Shown: in pieces, positions 43,691 to 55,495 of the stretch
How positions within the stretch are numbered: the first letter of the stretch is position 1
Layout of the letters: every line of letters begins with the position of its first letter
From: Anomaloglossus baeobatrachus
Lineage: Eukaryota; Chordata; Amphibia; Anura; Aromobatidae
Direction of reading: 5' to 3'
Assembly (NCBI RefSeq): GCF_048569485.1
Contig: NC_134355.1
Location: forward strand, 497,142,133-497,206,132
Length of the DNA stretch: 64,000 nucleotides
Made by a program: the position numbers and the translations under genes
The notes under the pieces: generated by a model
What the model was told of the DNA's origin: nothing
Databases searched by the model: none
What the model saw: the letters and a program-made list of their open reading frames with translations, nothing else

Positions 43691-44786
43691 CCTTATTTAT
43701 TTACTTTAGGAGGATATTTTTTGTTTATGAGATCAAATGTGTGTTCTTAAAAGCAAATCATTAAATGAATGCACTTTTTTACAGTTTCTAAAGTATATAC
43801 TCTAGTATCACTCCTTTTTACATGAATAATCACAGTTTTCTTCTTTACTGAGCTTCAATTTCTGCCTAGTAATAAAAAATGTGGGATTTGAGTGCAGTAG
43901 GCATATTAGTAGGCCAGTAAATAGTCTGAAAAAATTACAATAGAAAAATTAATGACAGTAAAATTGTCTGTCATGCAGATTTAAGGGTAAATTATTTGTA
44001 AATTTAAAGTTACTAGTAAGTGGAGACCAAACGACTGAATCCCCAAAATGTATAAAAAAGAGTAAAAAAACAAAATCAATTTAAAAAATATTTAAACATC
44101 TTATTACACTGAGATTTTCCCTTTAAAATTCCAATTAGGTAACTTGTTTACTTCTTTAGAGTGAAAGATTATTAACTAACAGGCTTTATCTATGACAACA
44201 TTTTTCCATGTTAATGATTTTTCACATTCATTTTACAGATATATTATCACTAACTGATTATCTAGCACATTTGGTTGCAAAGAATCAGCAAATAGCCTCC
44301 GGAGTATAAAAACACATCTCTTCAAGTTTAAAGTTCTCTTCCTTTGGTTGAGCAACTGAAGAGGAAGGGAAATCACAGCCTGACACAGTAAGGATCGTGG
44401 CCATTATTATACAAAGCTAAATGTATATAAAAATACATAAATCTAAAAGTATATAAAAATATAGTACTATTTATTCTCGTCAGAAAAAAAAACAATCTAA
44501 CCAAATTACGAGTTAGGGTGTTTAGATTTTGCATTTGATGTTATTCATTACTTAAACAAAAGTTAATTACAAATCATATTTAAACTAACTGTATAATAGT
44601 CAATCTTGTCACGTTATAATATGATTACATTGTTTAATTAAGTCTTAATTAGTGTATGTTCATAGGTCCCTTATTTTGTTTCTGACACTAACTCTAGTGT
44701 GAGTGCTGATTGTTTTGTTATATATGAACTTTTACTTTTTTCAGGATGATTTGTATGAGACGTCCAAATATTGAATGTTGGGTGTT
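43691..44786. other. AT-rich single-copy-looking DNA
   Basis: No coding frame and no repeat ends. It contains the weak promoter candidate described separately. Confidence 0.4.
44210..44393 (+). promoter_or_regulatory. Candidate host promoter and non-coding first exon
   Basis: An HNF1-like half site GTTAATGATTTTTC (44210-44223), a TATA box GTATAAAAACAC (TATAAAA at 44305-44311) and, at the expected distance, a possible first exon from about 44335 to 44387 ending in a good splice donor, GTAAGG (44388-44393). There is no ATG-initiated frame of note. Motif spacing is suggestive of a tissue-specific vertebrate promoter, but chance is a serious alternative. Confidence 0.2.
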
Positions 44787-45304
44787 CGATTAAAGTGGTT
44801 TTCCCAAGAACAACGTGCATTTTAAAGTTGATTTTAATCAATAGATATTAGAATATTAATGATTTATACAATTGTATATAGTTTAAAAAAAATGGCCTTG
44901 TGCTGAGATAATCTTATATAAGTGTCCCTGCTATGTGCTTTGTTATGGCCGTGTCTGACCATACAGGGACATAGCCTGATCGTAATACATCTCTTGGGAT
45001 GTGGAAGAAGTAATAAAGTATAGAAACATTACAGTATAGGTTCACTAATTATTCTATGAGGCAAAATATTTTTTTAAAACAGACAGAAAAATGGTTTGCT
45101 AAGGTGATGTGGTATGATCAGACCATGTCCCTGTACAGTTATACACAACCAATACACAGTATATAACAGGGACATATAAGATTATCTCACCACAAGGACA
45201 TTTCTTTTTAAAACACATCCAATTGTATAAGTTATTATTATTTTAAGATCTATTAATTAAAATCAAGTTTGAAATTAACTTTGTGGGGAAAACCCCTTTA
45301 ATCG
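44787..45304. mobile_element. Fold-back MITE, TIR CGATTAAAG(T/G)GGTTTTCCC
   Basis: The arms pair over about 200 bp each (for example GAGATAATCTTATA near 44905 against its complement near 45180, and CAGGGACAT words on both sides). No protein. Confidence 0.75.
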
Positions 45305-45391
45305 GCTTAATTGTTGATATGCATAAGAACGATGTATAACTATAGCATCGAAATTTAGTTGTTCAGAAAATAGAAAATGCAGTAAATCCAT

Positions 45392-45770
45392 TAAAGGGGA
45401 CCTGACAGCTGATACAAGCTGCCCGATCCATGTATCAGAAACTGGCTGTATGAACTGGGCCAGGAATGTTTGTCTCAGAAATGTGGTTTAAGAAAAAAGC
45501 ATGCTATCAAAGCCGGCCATGGATCAATGAACATGGGTGACTAGTTGAAAAGGCTGGTCCCGAGGGGCCTCTCTGAACATACTTTTTTTAATGACATGTC
45601 TCTCCCTGCATGTGTGTATGGGTGAAGATCTGTCTGCCGTTGGCAGTCACCCGTGTGGCTTGGTACCCAGCCGGTTTTACAGTAGTTTTTATGTGAAAGC
45701 AATCATACTTAGAAGCCGTCTCAGATGCATGCCACCTGTGGATCGGACAACATCTATCAGCTTTCCAGTT
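45392..45770. mobile_element. Possible MITE (TTAAAGGGGACCTGACAGC end)
   Basis: The left end AAAGGGGACCTGACAGCTGAT resembles a common amphibian MITE start. The right side ATCTATCAGCTTTCCAGTTTAA is a loose inverted match. The ends are uncertain. Confidence 0.4.
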
Positions 45771-47859
45771 TAATTTAGTGATTCATTTTTAAACTCTAGA
45801 AATGATCTGTCAAAAGGACATCAACAGAATTAACGCCATTGGTTAAACTGGACTTCATTTGGTTTTTTGGATTGCATTACTTTTTTTTTTGACAAATTCT
45901 ATGATACATATTTGCATTTTCAGGAAGCAAAATGTTTGAGACCATATTATTTTCCACATTTGGTTCTTGACAAGTACTTTATCTAAAGTAGAGAAGATAA
46001 ATTAAAGCAATTTAAGTCAAAAATATAAATAGCATTAAAGATATGGCTTTGCCATGCATTGATACAAAACACTTAAGTTTCTAGTGACTTGCCAGATGGG
46101 ATGTAATATGGAATATGTTAGACTTTTGAAACAAATTAAAAGATTTTCCTCCAAGGTTCACATTGGAAGATTGTACTTTGCTAAATTTTGTTGTGTCAAA
46201 ATTTAGATGCAAAAAAGAAATCCAACTAAGAGGTGGTTTCCCGCCTGGTACGAGGTGTTTTGGTGCTACAGGCCAATTAGCAGATAGCAACGCCTACCAA
46301 AGATCTAGGTTGTCTTCTGGCTGACTTAAAGTAAATGTGCCAGAATTTTTTTTTTATTTTTATAAATAATAGTTAGGCAATAATTTATTTTTAGCATAAA
46401 GTTTACAGTTTTAATATTTATTATTTTGGGGGCAGCCACTGGGAACTGTCATTTTTATTTGCTTGTTTGTATGTATCTGAGCATTGCACACATCAAAAAT
46501 GGCAGCCACAGGCCATAGATGTTCAGCACATTTTTCCATATTGTGATTGCCCCAGCTGTGAAATATACATGCCATATGAGCAATCCAGTCCCCAGTTGTG
46601 GGGGAACCAGGTGTCATTTTATTGCATCGACAAAATAGATTTGCATCCGGCATCCGCAAACAAAAATCACACCTTTATTGAATCAGTTTAAAACATGATA
46701 AAATCAAGTATAGACAGTATAGACAGACCAGTCTGCGCATTTTGGGTAAAGCCCTTAGTCTTGACTTGGGTCATTTTGTTGCAGCCCAGCAATATGTGCT
46801 AAGCTACAATTTCACTTTGTCACCACTTACTGCTACTTGCAATGTTCAGTGGTTAACAATGATCAGAGGTCCCATCTCCAGAGCACTGCAGTGCTGGTCA
46901 GCACAGGTCAGCCAGCGTAGCATTCTAACTGGAAGAAGTTACCTCTGCATTCCTGCTTTTAGTGGTCAGAGAAAGACTGGGGCAGAAACGTCTTCCAGTA
47001 AAGAGAATATGTCTGTAGCCTGGTAATAGAAATACATACCTAGTTGTGGTGCTTTGCAGATACAACATCAAACTCTCTTTCAGACATTCATGCATTTTGG
47101 ATATCCAAATGAAGCTTTACACTGATTTAGTAGAGCTCAGTCAGGGTTCAGAGAAACATCTGAAGGGTTCAAAGGAATAGAGTAAAAAAATAAAATTCAA
47201 ATCAACTGCCCTCTATTGCATGAATCTCTTTTTTTGTTGTGACTCAGGGCAATCCCCTATTTACACGAGCACATCTAACCTCTCCTAACCGAGTGCAGAC
47301 CAACTTTTTTGATTCTGTATATTCATGACAGATGTATGGAATCTGTGGAATGGCAACTGAACTGGCTTATAGCGACAATGATCAGAGACAAACCAATGGT
47401 GTCAAGCCTCAGTTTTGAGTAGAAAGGAGTGATTAAAAGAAAAGATCTCTGCAGGGAGGCTCCGAGAGGACAGGCTGACAATAGAAATCAAAAGAATGGC
47501 TGAATAGAGAAATTGAGGTGATCAGAGGGTAGATTAATGGAATCTAGATGACTGAGAGACCAGTAAGGAGAAAACGGACAATCATGATTATCATGTATCC
47601 TGCTGGAATAAGTGATGAAGCACTGATGCCAATACTGTTAACAAAGTTGCATTTAATGCGGCCCACTGCCAGACTGGCCTATCTAGCATTTGCCAGATTT
47701 GCTTGATGGCCAATCTGGTCCTGATTGTAGAAATTATACAGTAGCTTTGCTAGTATTGAAATGCGTAAGTGTTCTAACATTCCTATAATACACTTTTCAT
47801 AGCTTTAATGGAGTAAGAAGCCCATCAAATAGTATCCATCCCCCATCAGTAAATTCTTC
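45771..47859. other. Non-genic DNA, nothing recognised
   Basis: Only short chance frames. A segment near 46735 (CTGCGCATTTTGGGTAAAGC) and one near 47660-47735 (GCCAGACTGGCC..., imperfect palindromic GCCAGAT/ATCTGGC words) look repeat-derived but are not classifiable here. Confidence 0.4.
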
Positions 47860-48480
47860 CATAGTACTGTGTGTAGGGAGTACTATGGAACCCCAGCACA
47901 CAGCAAGATAGTCCCACAACTTCTGCACACAGTATAATGGAGTCTACAATATCGTATTGTGTACTATGGCCATAATAGCCCACATAATTTATGATAATAC
48001 AAACATGGTATGTTGCCTGAACAACCTTCCAAACAGTATGCTTGCCACCACACTGTATAATGGTCCCCAATCAGTATGTTGGCCTCCCACACACTAATGT
48101 CCTCCATAACCCGCAACATATTATTTTGGCCCTACACAATAAAATGCCCTCCACAGTCTACCACACACAATGATGCCCACACAATTGATGCCATAAAATT
48201 ATAAAGGCCCTTACAATACTTTACACACAATGATGACTAGCCACACTTATTATTGGCCCCCACAGTCTGCCTGACAGAGTGTAATGGCAGTTTAGGCCCC
48301 TCACAGAATATGATGACCCCTACACAGTATGATGATCCCTAAAGCCCCCCACACTATGATGGCCCCTGCATCTTGTATCCTTTAGTATGATCCCTTCACA
48401 ATATGAAGCTCTCAGTCACCACCACACATTAACTTCCACCACAGTATGAAGGCTTTCATATAGTTTGAAAGCCTCACAGC
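47860..48480. repeat. Degenerate CACA/GTATGATGGCCCC-type repeat, left half
   Basis: Loose repetition of words like CACAGTATGATGGCCCC and CCACACA at irregular 30-60-bp spacing. The same character resumes at 55180-55320, on the other side of the hAT element, so the hAT inserted into it. Confidence 0.55.
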
Positions 48481-49461
48481 CTCACACATAGAGATGAGCG
48501 AACCGGTCGTGGTTCGGCTCGAGTTCGGTTCGTTGAACGGAGGTCCCGTTCGAGTTCGGTTCGTCGAACGTTCGACGAACCAAACTCGAACCTATAGGAT
48601 ATAATGGGAGGCAATCACAAACACATAAAAATGCATGATAAATGTACACAAACAGTTAATAAACATTGCCATAACACTTACCGGTCCCCGCGATCCCTCC
48701 TGCACTCTGTCTCCTGCCGCTATTCCATCCGATGATCGCTGAATCCTCCCGGTGACCAGCTCTGCCAGCAGTGATGCAGGACCTATCGTGACGTCAAAAT
48801 AGCCATGTGACCAGTCACATGGCTATTATCTCATTGGCTACAGACTGGTCACATGACTATGACGCGTCATGTAGGACCTACGAGTGCATCTCTCCGGTAC
48901 ACGGTGCACATTTGTGTATCGCCGTGTACCGGCGACATGCTCTAGCACATGGTCGACTCCCCATTCCGTTAGGGACCGGCTGACACAGCCGGTCATTAAC
49001 GGAGATCACCGTTGCCATAGCAATGCAGTTAGCAGTGACGTCACCGCTAACCGCGGCTCCGGGAGCACCGTTGCTATGGTAACGCGTCTGTCAGCGTTAC
49101 CGCTGACAGCCAGCAGCACTGGTCACTCACGGAGTGAAGGCTGCATGGGGAGCAGCAGCGTCTTCCCCCATGCAGCAGTGATGGAGCAGAGCTGCATTTG
49201 TTGAACGAGAAAGACAGAAGACCATGGATCGTGGAGGGCTGACAGGGGGTAATAAAGATGGAGTCTCTAATGTGTCTGTGTATTTATTTCTATTAAAGTA
49301 TTTTTTCTCTGTGTGGTGTTTTTTTTTAACCCTTTATTGGAGATTCTTAATGGCCGGGTCAAACGTGCCTGACATTAAGAATCTCTGGCTTAATACTGGC
49401 TAGTAAAACAAAGCCAGTATTAACTCATGATTACCCAACAAGCCACCCGGCTCTAGGGCTG

Positions 49462-50998
49462 TTGGAAGAGTTGGATACAGCGCCAGATGATGGCACTTCT
49501 ATGAGAGCGCCATTTTCTGGGGCGGCTGCGGACTGCAATTCGCAGCAGAGGCGCCCAGAAACCTCGGGCTAACCTGTGCTGCGGATTCCAATCCCCAGCT
49601 GCCTAGTTGTACCTGGCTGGACACAAAAATGGGGCGAAGCCCACGTCATTTGTTTTTTAATTATTTCATGAAATAAGTGAAATAATTAAAAAAAACGGGC
49701 TTCCCTATATTTTTGGTTCCCAGCCGGGTACAAATAGGCAACTGGGGGTTGGAGGCAGCCCGTGGCTGCCTGCTGTACCTGGCTAGCATACAAAAATATG
49801 GCGAAGCCCACATCATTTTTTTGGTGGGCAAAAAACTTCTGCATACAGTCCTGGATGGATATACCAAGTAGTCTACAGACAATTGTTAGCGCTTCACCCC
49901 AATAACCATTAAATCTGCAGCTAGGTTTGTAGGCAAAAAATCCCCTTTAATTTGCCTGGAATCAGAAATGAATTTTAATTGAGATTTTCTAAAATAAAAA
50001 ATCCCCAATAAACCAGCGCTGATAAGAGGTTTTTTTATTAATATTTTATACTTTTTATTGCTATCCTTGTTTTAGACAAATTTATTCAAAACAATTCACA
50101 CAATAGAATAAGGAAAAAGAAAGAAGAATAAACCAAATATGGTAGAAATAAAAATAAAAGTAAAAATAAAGAATAAGTAATTGATAGTGCAGCAAGCAGA
50201 TACCAGGTGTCTGGTTGCAGTACCCCGGCCGGTAGTAGAACAATTATTAAATCTAGTATAGTATATTAAGTGATGCTTCAAGGCATATGATATTTAATGC
50301 CAATTGCAACTATCACTGCAATATGATTTTTCAGATACCTGGAGAGTTTTTTTCAATCCATAAGCAAAAAGGTTTTTAATAGAGGCTTAAATTATAAGCA
50401 GCAATTTCAGCGTTCCAAGTGCCTTTAAATGATTTTGAAGAAACTGCACTTCAGGATTGTAGTGAGGATGAGGTGCCCCAGCTCATCAAGTATTCAAATA
50501 GGAGTTTACCTCATCCTCACTAGAATCCTGAAGTGCAGTTTCTTCAAATTCATTTAAAGGCACTTGGAATGCTGAAACTGCTGCCTGAACTTGATTGCAG
50601 GTAAACTCCTATTGGAACACTTGATGAGCTGGGGCACCTCATCCTCACTACAATCCTGAAGTGCAGTTTCTTCAAATTCATTTAAGGGCACTTGGAACGC
50701 TGAAATTTCTGCCTGAACTTGACTATTTGTACCCGGCTGGGAACCAAAAATAAAGGGAAGCCCTTTTTTTATTATTTCATGGATTTCATGAAATAATTAG
50801 AATACAAATGATGTAGGCTTCGCCCCATTTTTGTGTCCAGCCAGGTACAACTAGGCAGCTGGGGATTGGAATCCGCAGCACAGGTTGGCCTGAGCTTTCT
50901 GGGCCCCACTGCTGCGAATTGCAGTCTGCAGCCGCCTCAGAAAATGGCACTTTTCATAGAAGCGCCATCTTCTGGCGCTGTATCCAACTCTTCCAGCA
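49462..50998. repeat. Long inverted repeat inside the 6.7-kb hAT, arms ~276 bp
   Basis: 49462-49738 is the reverse complement of 50724-50998 with scattered mismatches and gaps (for example GAGTTGGATACAGCGCCAG against CTGGCGCTGTATCCAACTC). The loop, near 50400-50720, carries smaller direct and inverted copies of CTGAAGTGCAGTTTCTTCAA and GGCACTTGGAA(C/T)GCTGAAA. CTGCCTGCT(G/A)TACCTGGCTAGC recurs directly at 49777 and 51001. No coding capacity. Confidence 0.75.
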
Positions 50999-51599
50999 CC
51001 TGCCTGCTATACCTGGCTAGCATACAAAAATATGGCGAAGATCACGTCCTTTTTTTGTAGTTTTTTGGCAAAAAAAATAAAAAATGCTTCCCTGGAATTT
51101 ACATTGCCAGTGAAGGTAACACCAAGCAGTGGGGGTTAGCAGCCAATAGCTGCTTGGATTACCCTTAGTTAGCAATACAAAAAATGCAGCGGGAGCCCAT
51201 ATATATTTTTTTTAATTATTTATTTAAATAACTAAAAACAAAATGGGCTTCCCTGTATTTTGATTGCTGGACATCACAGTGCTGTAAAAATAAATCTTTA
51301 AAAAAAATGACGTAGCGCTCCGTGGTATTTTTGATTCTCAGGGCAGATAAAGCAGAGAGCTATGGGTTGCCACCCCCATCTGCCTGCCGTTACCTTGGTT
51401 GGCAATCAAAATACAAGGAAGCCCATTCATTTTTTCTATTTAAAAAATAGTTTAAAAATATGACGTTGGGTCCCCCCATTTTTGATAGCCAGCTAGGGTA
51501 AAGCAGACGGCTGTAGCCTGAAAACCACAGCTGGCAGCTTTACCGTGGTTGGGGATCCAATGTGGAGGTCCCCCCAGGCTCTTTTTTTATAATTATTTT

Positions 51600-51930
51600 A
51601 TAAATATTAATAAGTACACAAAAAAAGTAGGGTCCCCCCCAAATTGGATCACCAGCCAAGGTAAAGCGGACAGCTGTGGTCTGGTATTCTCAGGGTGGGA
51701 AGGTCCATAGTTATTGGGCCTTCACAGCCTAAAAATAGCAGGCCGCAGGCACCCCAGACGTGGCGTATCCACTAGATGTGCCAATCCTGGCGCTTCACCC
51801 CAGCTCATCCCGTGCCCTGGTGCAGTGGCAAACGGGGTAATAAATCGGGTTGATACTAGCTGTAAGGTCACCTGACATCAAGCCCAGCAGTTTGTGATGT
51901 CATGGCATCTATTAGATACCCAACATCATA
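51600..51930 (+). repeat. Module 1 copy within the 6.7-kb hAT
   Basis: Shares ATCACCAGCCAAGGTAAAGC, CCTAAAAATAGCAGGCCGCA and CAAACGGGGTAATAAAT-like words with 41970-42290 and 53990-54270. Confidence 0.65.
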
Positions 51931-52216
51931 AACTGTCAGTACAAACAAAAAAAAATCGACAAAAGAAATTTATTTGAAAAAACAGTCCCCAAAACATTTC
52001 CTCTTTCACCAATTTCTTGTAAGAAAAAAAATAAAGGGGTCCCACGACGACTCTGGACCGTCTAGAATATGGGGGGGGAGACACTCAGGGAACGTATCCC
52101 CCATTTTCTAGGAGTGCAGACCCTTCATTCGAGGAGTGTGTGGGTGCAATGAATCTGCACTCACTCTCCCCGAGTCCACAGCAGCAGAGTCCATGTCGTA
52201 ATGGTTGCTACCAAAG

Positions 52217-52557
52217 CTGCAATATCCTGCTCATGAGGTAAGGGCATGCCTAATCAGGAGAACTATTCTACATTTCCAAATATTGGTATTTGCTGATATT
52301 ATTGCTATTCCACCTACTATATATTGGGGATAGGATCTTGGAGATGGAATACCCCTTTAAGTCCAGTTATCCAGCTGAATGAATACTTAACAACAGAGCT
52401 CGCTATTTAGATGTGTTTTCTTGTGGCGTATAACGGACTCTCATCTTTGGTAGTCGTTCAGCAGGGAAACTATAAAAGCAAATCCCTCCATTTGGAAATG
52501 TAGTATATAGCTCTCCTGATCAATTATGTTCCTTACCTCATGAGCAGGGCATTGCAG
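52217..52557. mobile_element. MITE with TIR CTGCAAT(A/G)(T/C)CCTGCTCATGAG
   Basis: The left end runs through CTGCTCATGAGGTAAGG and AATCAGGAGA(A/G)CT. Its reverse complement recurs at the right end (TTACCTCATGAGCAGGGCATTGCAG region). 341 bp, non-coding. It splits module 2 of the host hAT. Confidence 0.75.
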
Positions 52558-52772
52558 TAATAATAATAATTTATTCATTTATATAGCGTTATTAATTCCA
52601 TAGCGCTGTATGTCTTTGGAGTGTGGGAGGAAACCGGAGTACCCAGAGCAAACCCACGCAAACACAGGGAGAACATACAAACTCCTTGCAGATGGTGTCC
52701 TTGGTGAGAATTGAACCCAGGACCTCAGCGCTGCAAGACTGCAGTGCTAACCACTGAGCCACCGTGCCACCC
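52558..52772 (-). mobile_element. tRNA-derived SINE
   Basis: On the minus strand it starts GGTGGCACGGTGGCTCAGTGG (A-box-like GTGGCTCAGTGGTTAGCACT), has a B-box-like GGTCCTGGGTTCAATTCTC, a body with GTTTGTATGTTCTCCCTGTG and CGGTTTCCTCCCACACTCC, and ends in an (ATT)n-type tail, seen on the plus strand as TAATAATAATAA. It lies immediately beside the preceding MITE. Confidence 0.8.
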
Positions 52773-53369
52773 ATTTAGCTTACAGATGCATAACCACCAC
52801 TCACTGTGTCTGAACACATGAAGCTGAGCTGACAGCCGCTCTGTGCATGCGGCAGCGTCTATTGTGAAGGAGAGGGCCGTGGGGGGATCAACGCTGCACA
52901 GGTACCGTGGGACACCGGGGAACACCGGTGGGGTTATAGGGGGTGACCTGGCAGGGCCTGGGGAGGAGTTTTCTGTTGCATGTGTCATGGCACATGGGAC
53001 AGAAATCAGAGGAGTAGGGTGAATGCGGCCGGCGCGCTGCTGTGCGTGCGGCCATCTTGGATTTCTGGGAGGGCATCAGGGGGGGCACTTTGGCGACACC
53101 GGGGGACCGGAGGGGACCGGGGAGGTGATTTATCATGTTTGTTCATGCCAGATGGGAGATAAATAATTTTTTACCGGTGCTGTCATTTACTGTAACGTGA
53201 TCATTGGTGTACGGTGTATAACTGTGATCACGTGAGCGGGGACCGGAAAAACCGTCCTGAATCATGATCTCCAGGGTCTCAGCCAGCCCTGAAACCCCAG
53301 AGATTTTCTGACGCTAGGGGGCGTTATTCACTTATTTCTGCCTGCTGTTTATAAAAGGCAGATCAGAAT

Positions 53370-54520
53370 AAGGCTACATTAACACGACCGATCCATTTTT
53401 GCGGTCTGCAAAAAACAGTCCATTTTTTTTCACGGGTGCATCCATGTGGCATCCGTTTCCGTTCCATAGACGGTCCATATGTCATCTGTTTGTCATCCTT
53501 GTGCCTTCCATTTTTTTTGTGTACTGCAAAAAAACTGAAGGAGGGTAAATGCATAAATTTACCCAGGATCCATAGCTTCATCCTACATGAGGCGGTCACA
53601 TGTTCACTCCGGTGCCATTTTCTACTGCTTTTCACAGCGTAGAGCGCTCTGGTGATATTCTTGTGCTTGTGCACTTCATATCAGTCTTTTCTGTCATTAT
53701 AATGGCAGAAAGACACATAATGTCCCACTCTCCTGCATTTTGTAATTTTGCACCCTTTGGTGCCTTTCATGTGGCACTAAGGGGGGCTTAGCTTTGTATT
53801 TAGCCAAAAAAATGAAAGAAAAAAATGACGTAGAGTGCCCCCTATTTTTGTAGCCAGCTAGGGTAAAGCAGACGGCTGCAGCCTGCAGACCAAGCTGGCA
53901 ACCTCACCTTGGCTGGTAATCAAAAACTGAGGGCACCTCACGCTGTTATTTTAAATTAAATAAATAATTTTTAAAAAAAAACACGTAGGGGTCCCCCCAA
54001 AATTGGATCACCAGCCAAGGCAAAGCAGACAGCTGGGTCCATGGTTATTGGACTCTCCCCAGCCTAAAAATAGCAGGCCGCAGCCGCCCCAGAAGTGGCG
54101 CATCCATTAGATGTGCCAATCCTGGTGCTTCGCCCCAGCTCATCCCGCGTGCTGGTGCGGTGGCAAACGGGGTAATATATGGGGTTAATACCAGATGTCT
54201 AATGTCACCTGGCATCAAGCCCTGGGGTTGGTGAGGTCAGGTGTCTATCAGATACCCGACATCACCAACCCAGTCAGTAATAAAAAAATAGACGACAAAC
54301 ACATTTTTATTTGAAAAAATACTCCCCAATACATTCCCTCTTTAACCAATTTATTAGAAAGAAAAGCAAATCCAGGTCTGGTGTAATCCAAGGGGTTGCC
54401 ATGACGATCCACACTGTCCCAGTCAATGAAGAGCAGGATGTTCCCCATTGGCTGGGAGAGCAGTGCAGTGACCTGAGCTAACATCAATGGGTCAGCACAG
54501 GTCACTGCAGGGGATGACAA
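53370..54520. repeat. Further interior of the 6.7-kb hAT, with second module 1 copy
   Basis: 53370-53650 contains repeat-like words (CATTAACACGACCGATCC, GCATCCGTTTCCGTTCC). 53770-54270 repeats module 1, including CCAATCCTGGTGCTTCGCCC and GATACCCGACATCACC. There are short chance frames only, and a (TG)n run follows at 54815-54835. Confidence 0.5.
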
Positions 54521-55179
54521 GTGCTGCTGTCAGCGAGGTACATTACCTGCGCTGATCTCCTGCACTGCTGACAGCACCTGTCACTGAGTTCAATGACCTT
54601 CACAGCCAAGTATCACGAGAGGCCCGTGACGTCACCGCTAGTCAGTCTCGGGTCGGAAGCGAGAGAAGGTGATGTGACAAGCGGTGGCCAAGGAGGACAG
54701 TGACAGCGCTGAGGCCGGGACTTCATCACCGCAGGTAAGCCGAGCGGGACCATGTGTGCAGAGTGCCAGGAGCACGTCAGTGTCGTGGACTGCATGGCTG
54801 GGGACGTGTTTGTGTGTGTGTGTGTATGTATGTGTACATGCCGCGTGCAGGAGGGGGCGGAGCGAGCTGAGCGGCGAAGTGTGGGCTTTCTGCACGTAAC
54901 TAGGATAAACATCGGGTTACTAACCAAAGCGCTTTGCTTGGATACCCGATGGTTATCTTGGTTACCAGCTTCTGGCAGGCTGCCAGCGATGGCTCCTGCA
55001 CACTGTAGCTGTAAAAAGCCCTGCTTTTTGCTGCTAGAACTGTTGTCGAACGTATCTAGAACTATCGAGCTTTAGCAAAAAGCTCGAGTTCTAGTTCTAT
55101 CTAGAACAGCCCCCAAAATCACTCGAGCCGCGAACTGGAGAACCTCAAACCGCGAACCGCCTTCAACTCTACTCACACA

Positions 55180-55320
55180 GACATTAATGTCTCCATCCAC
55201 ACCACCCATAAAATGATGGCCCCCACAGAGTATGATAACCTCACTCTGCACACATCATGATTTCACTGGAGCCCCAAAAACAATTGGATAGCATCCACAA
55301 CCCTCCACAACAATGTGCCA
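55180..55320. repeat. Degenerate CACA/ATGATGGCCCC repeat, right half
   Basis: Continuation of 47860-48480 after the hAT insertion (AAAATGATGGCCCCCACAGA, GAGTATGATAACC). Confidence 0.55.
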
Positions 55321-55495
55321 AATGTATTATATTTATTCACCTTTATCCTTGGTGTAAAAAATTGGCTCAGATAGGTGCAATTAGACAAGTAGATTATTGG
55401 CAATGAGTGTTTCTAAGAATGGATATTTCATCTAAGCAGACTGCCAATCAATTTATTAATGAGCAAACACCCATTCATGAGGTGAAATTTTGTTG

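Larger units (their letters stand above)
48489..55171. mobile_element. Non-autonomous hAT element, 6.7 kb, same family ends as the giant hAT
   Basis: Left end TAGAGATGAGCGAACCGG and right end complement of CCTTCAACTCTA, flanked by perfect 8-bp duplications CTCACACA at 48481-48488 and 55172-55179. The first ~130-160 bp and last ~150 bp are homologous to the giant element, including the left palindrome (48548-48591) and the right hairpin (about 55052-55106). The interior shares nothing obvious with the transposase gene or either satellite. It holds a long inverted repeat, two copies of module 1, one of module 2, a MITE and a SINE. It would need a transposase in trans, and the 28682-32407 protein is the obvious candidate. 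Confidence 0.85.

Noticed and set aside
52558-52772. tRNA gene on the minus strand
   Set aside because: A- and B-box-like words are present, but there is no cloverleaf. The body and (ATT)n tail are those of a tRNA-derived SINE.
54613-55075. Overlapping 70-107-codon frames on both strands
   Set aside because: They arise from a GC-rich, (TG)n-containing part of the hAT right subterminal region. No conserved motif.
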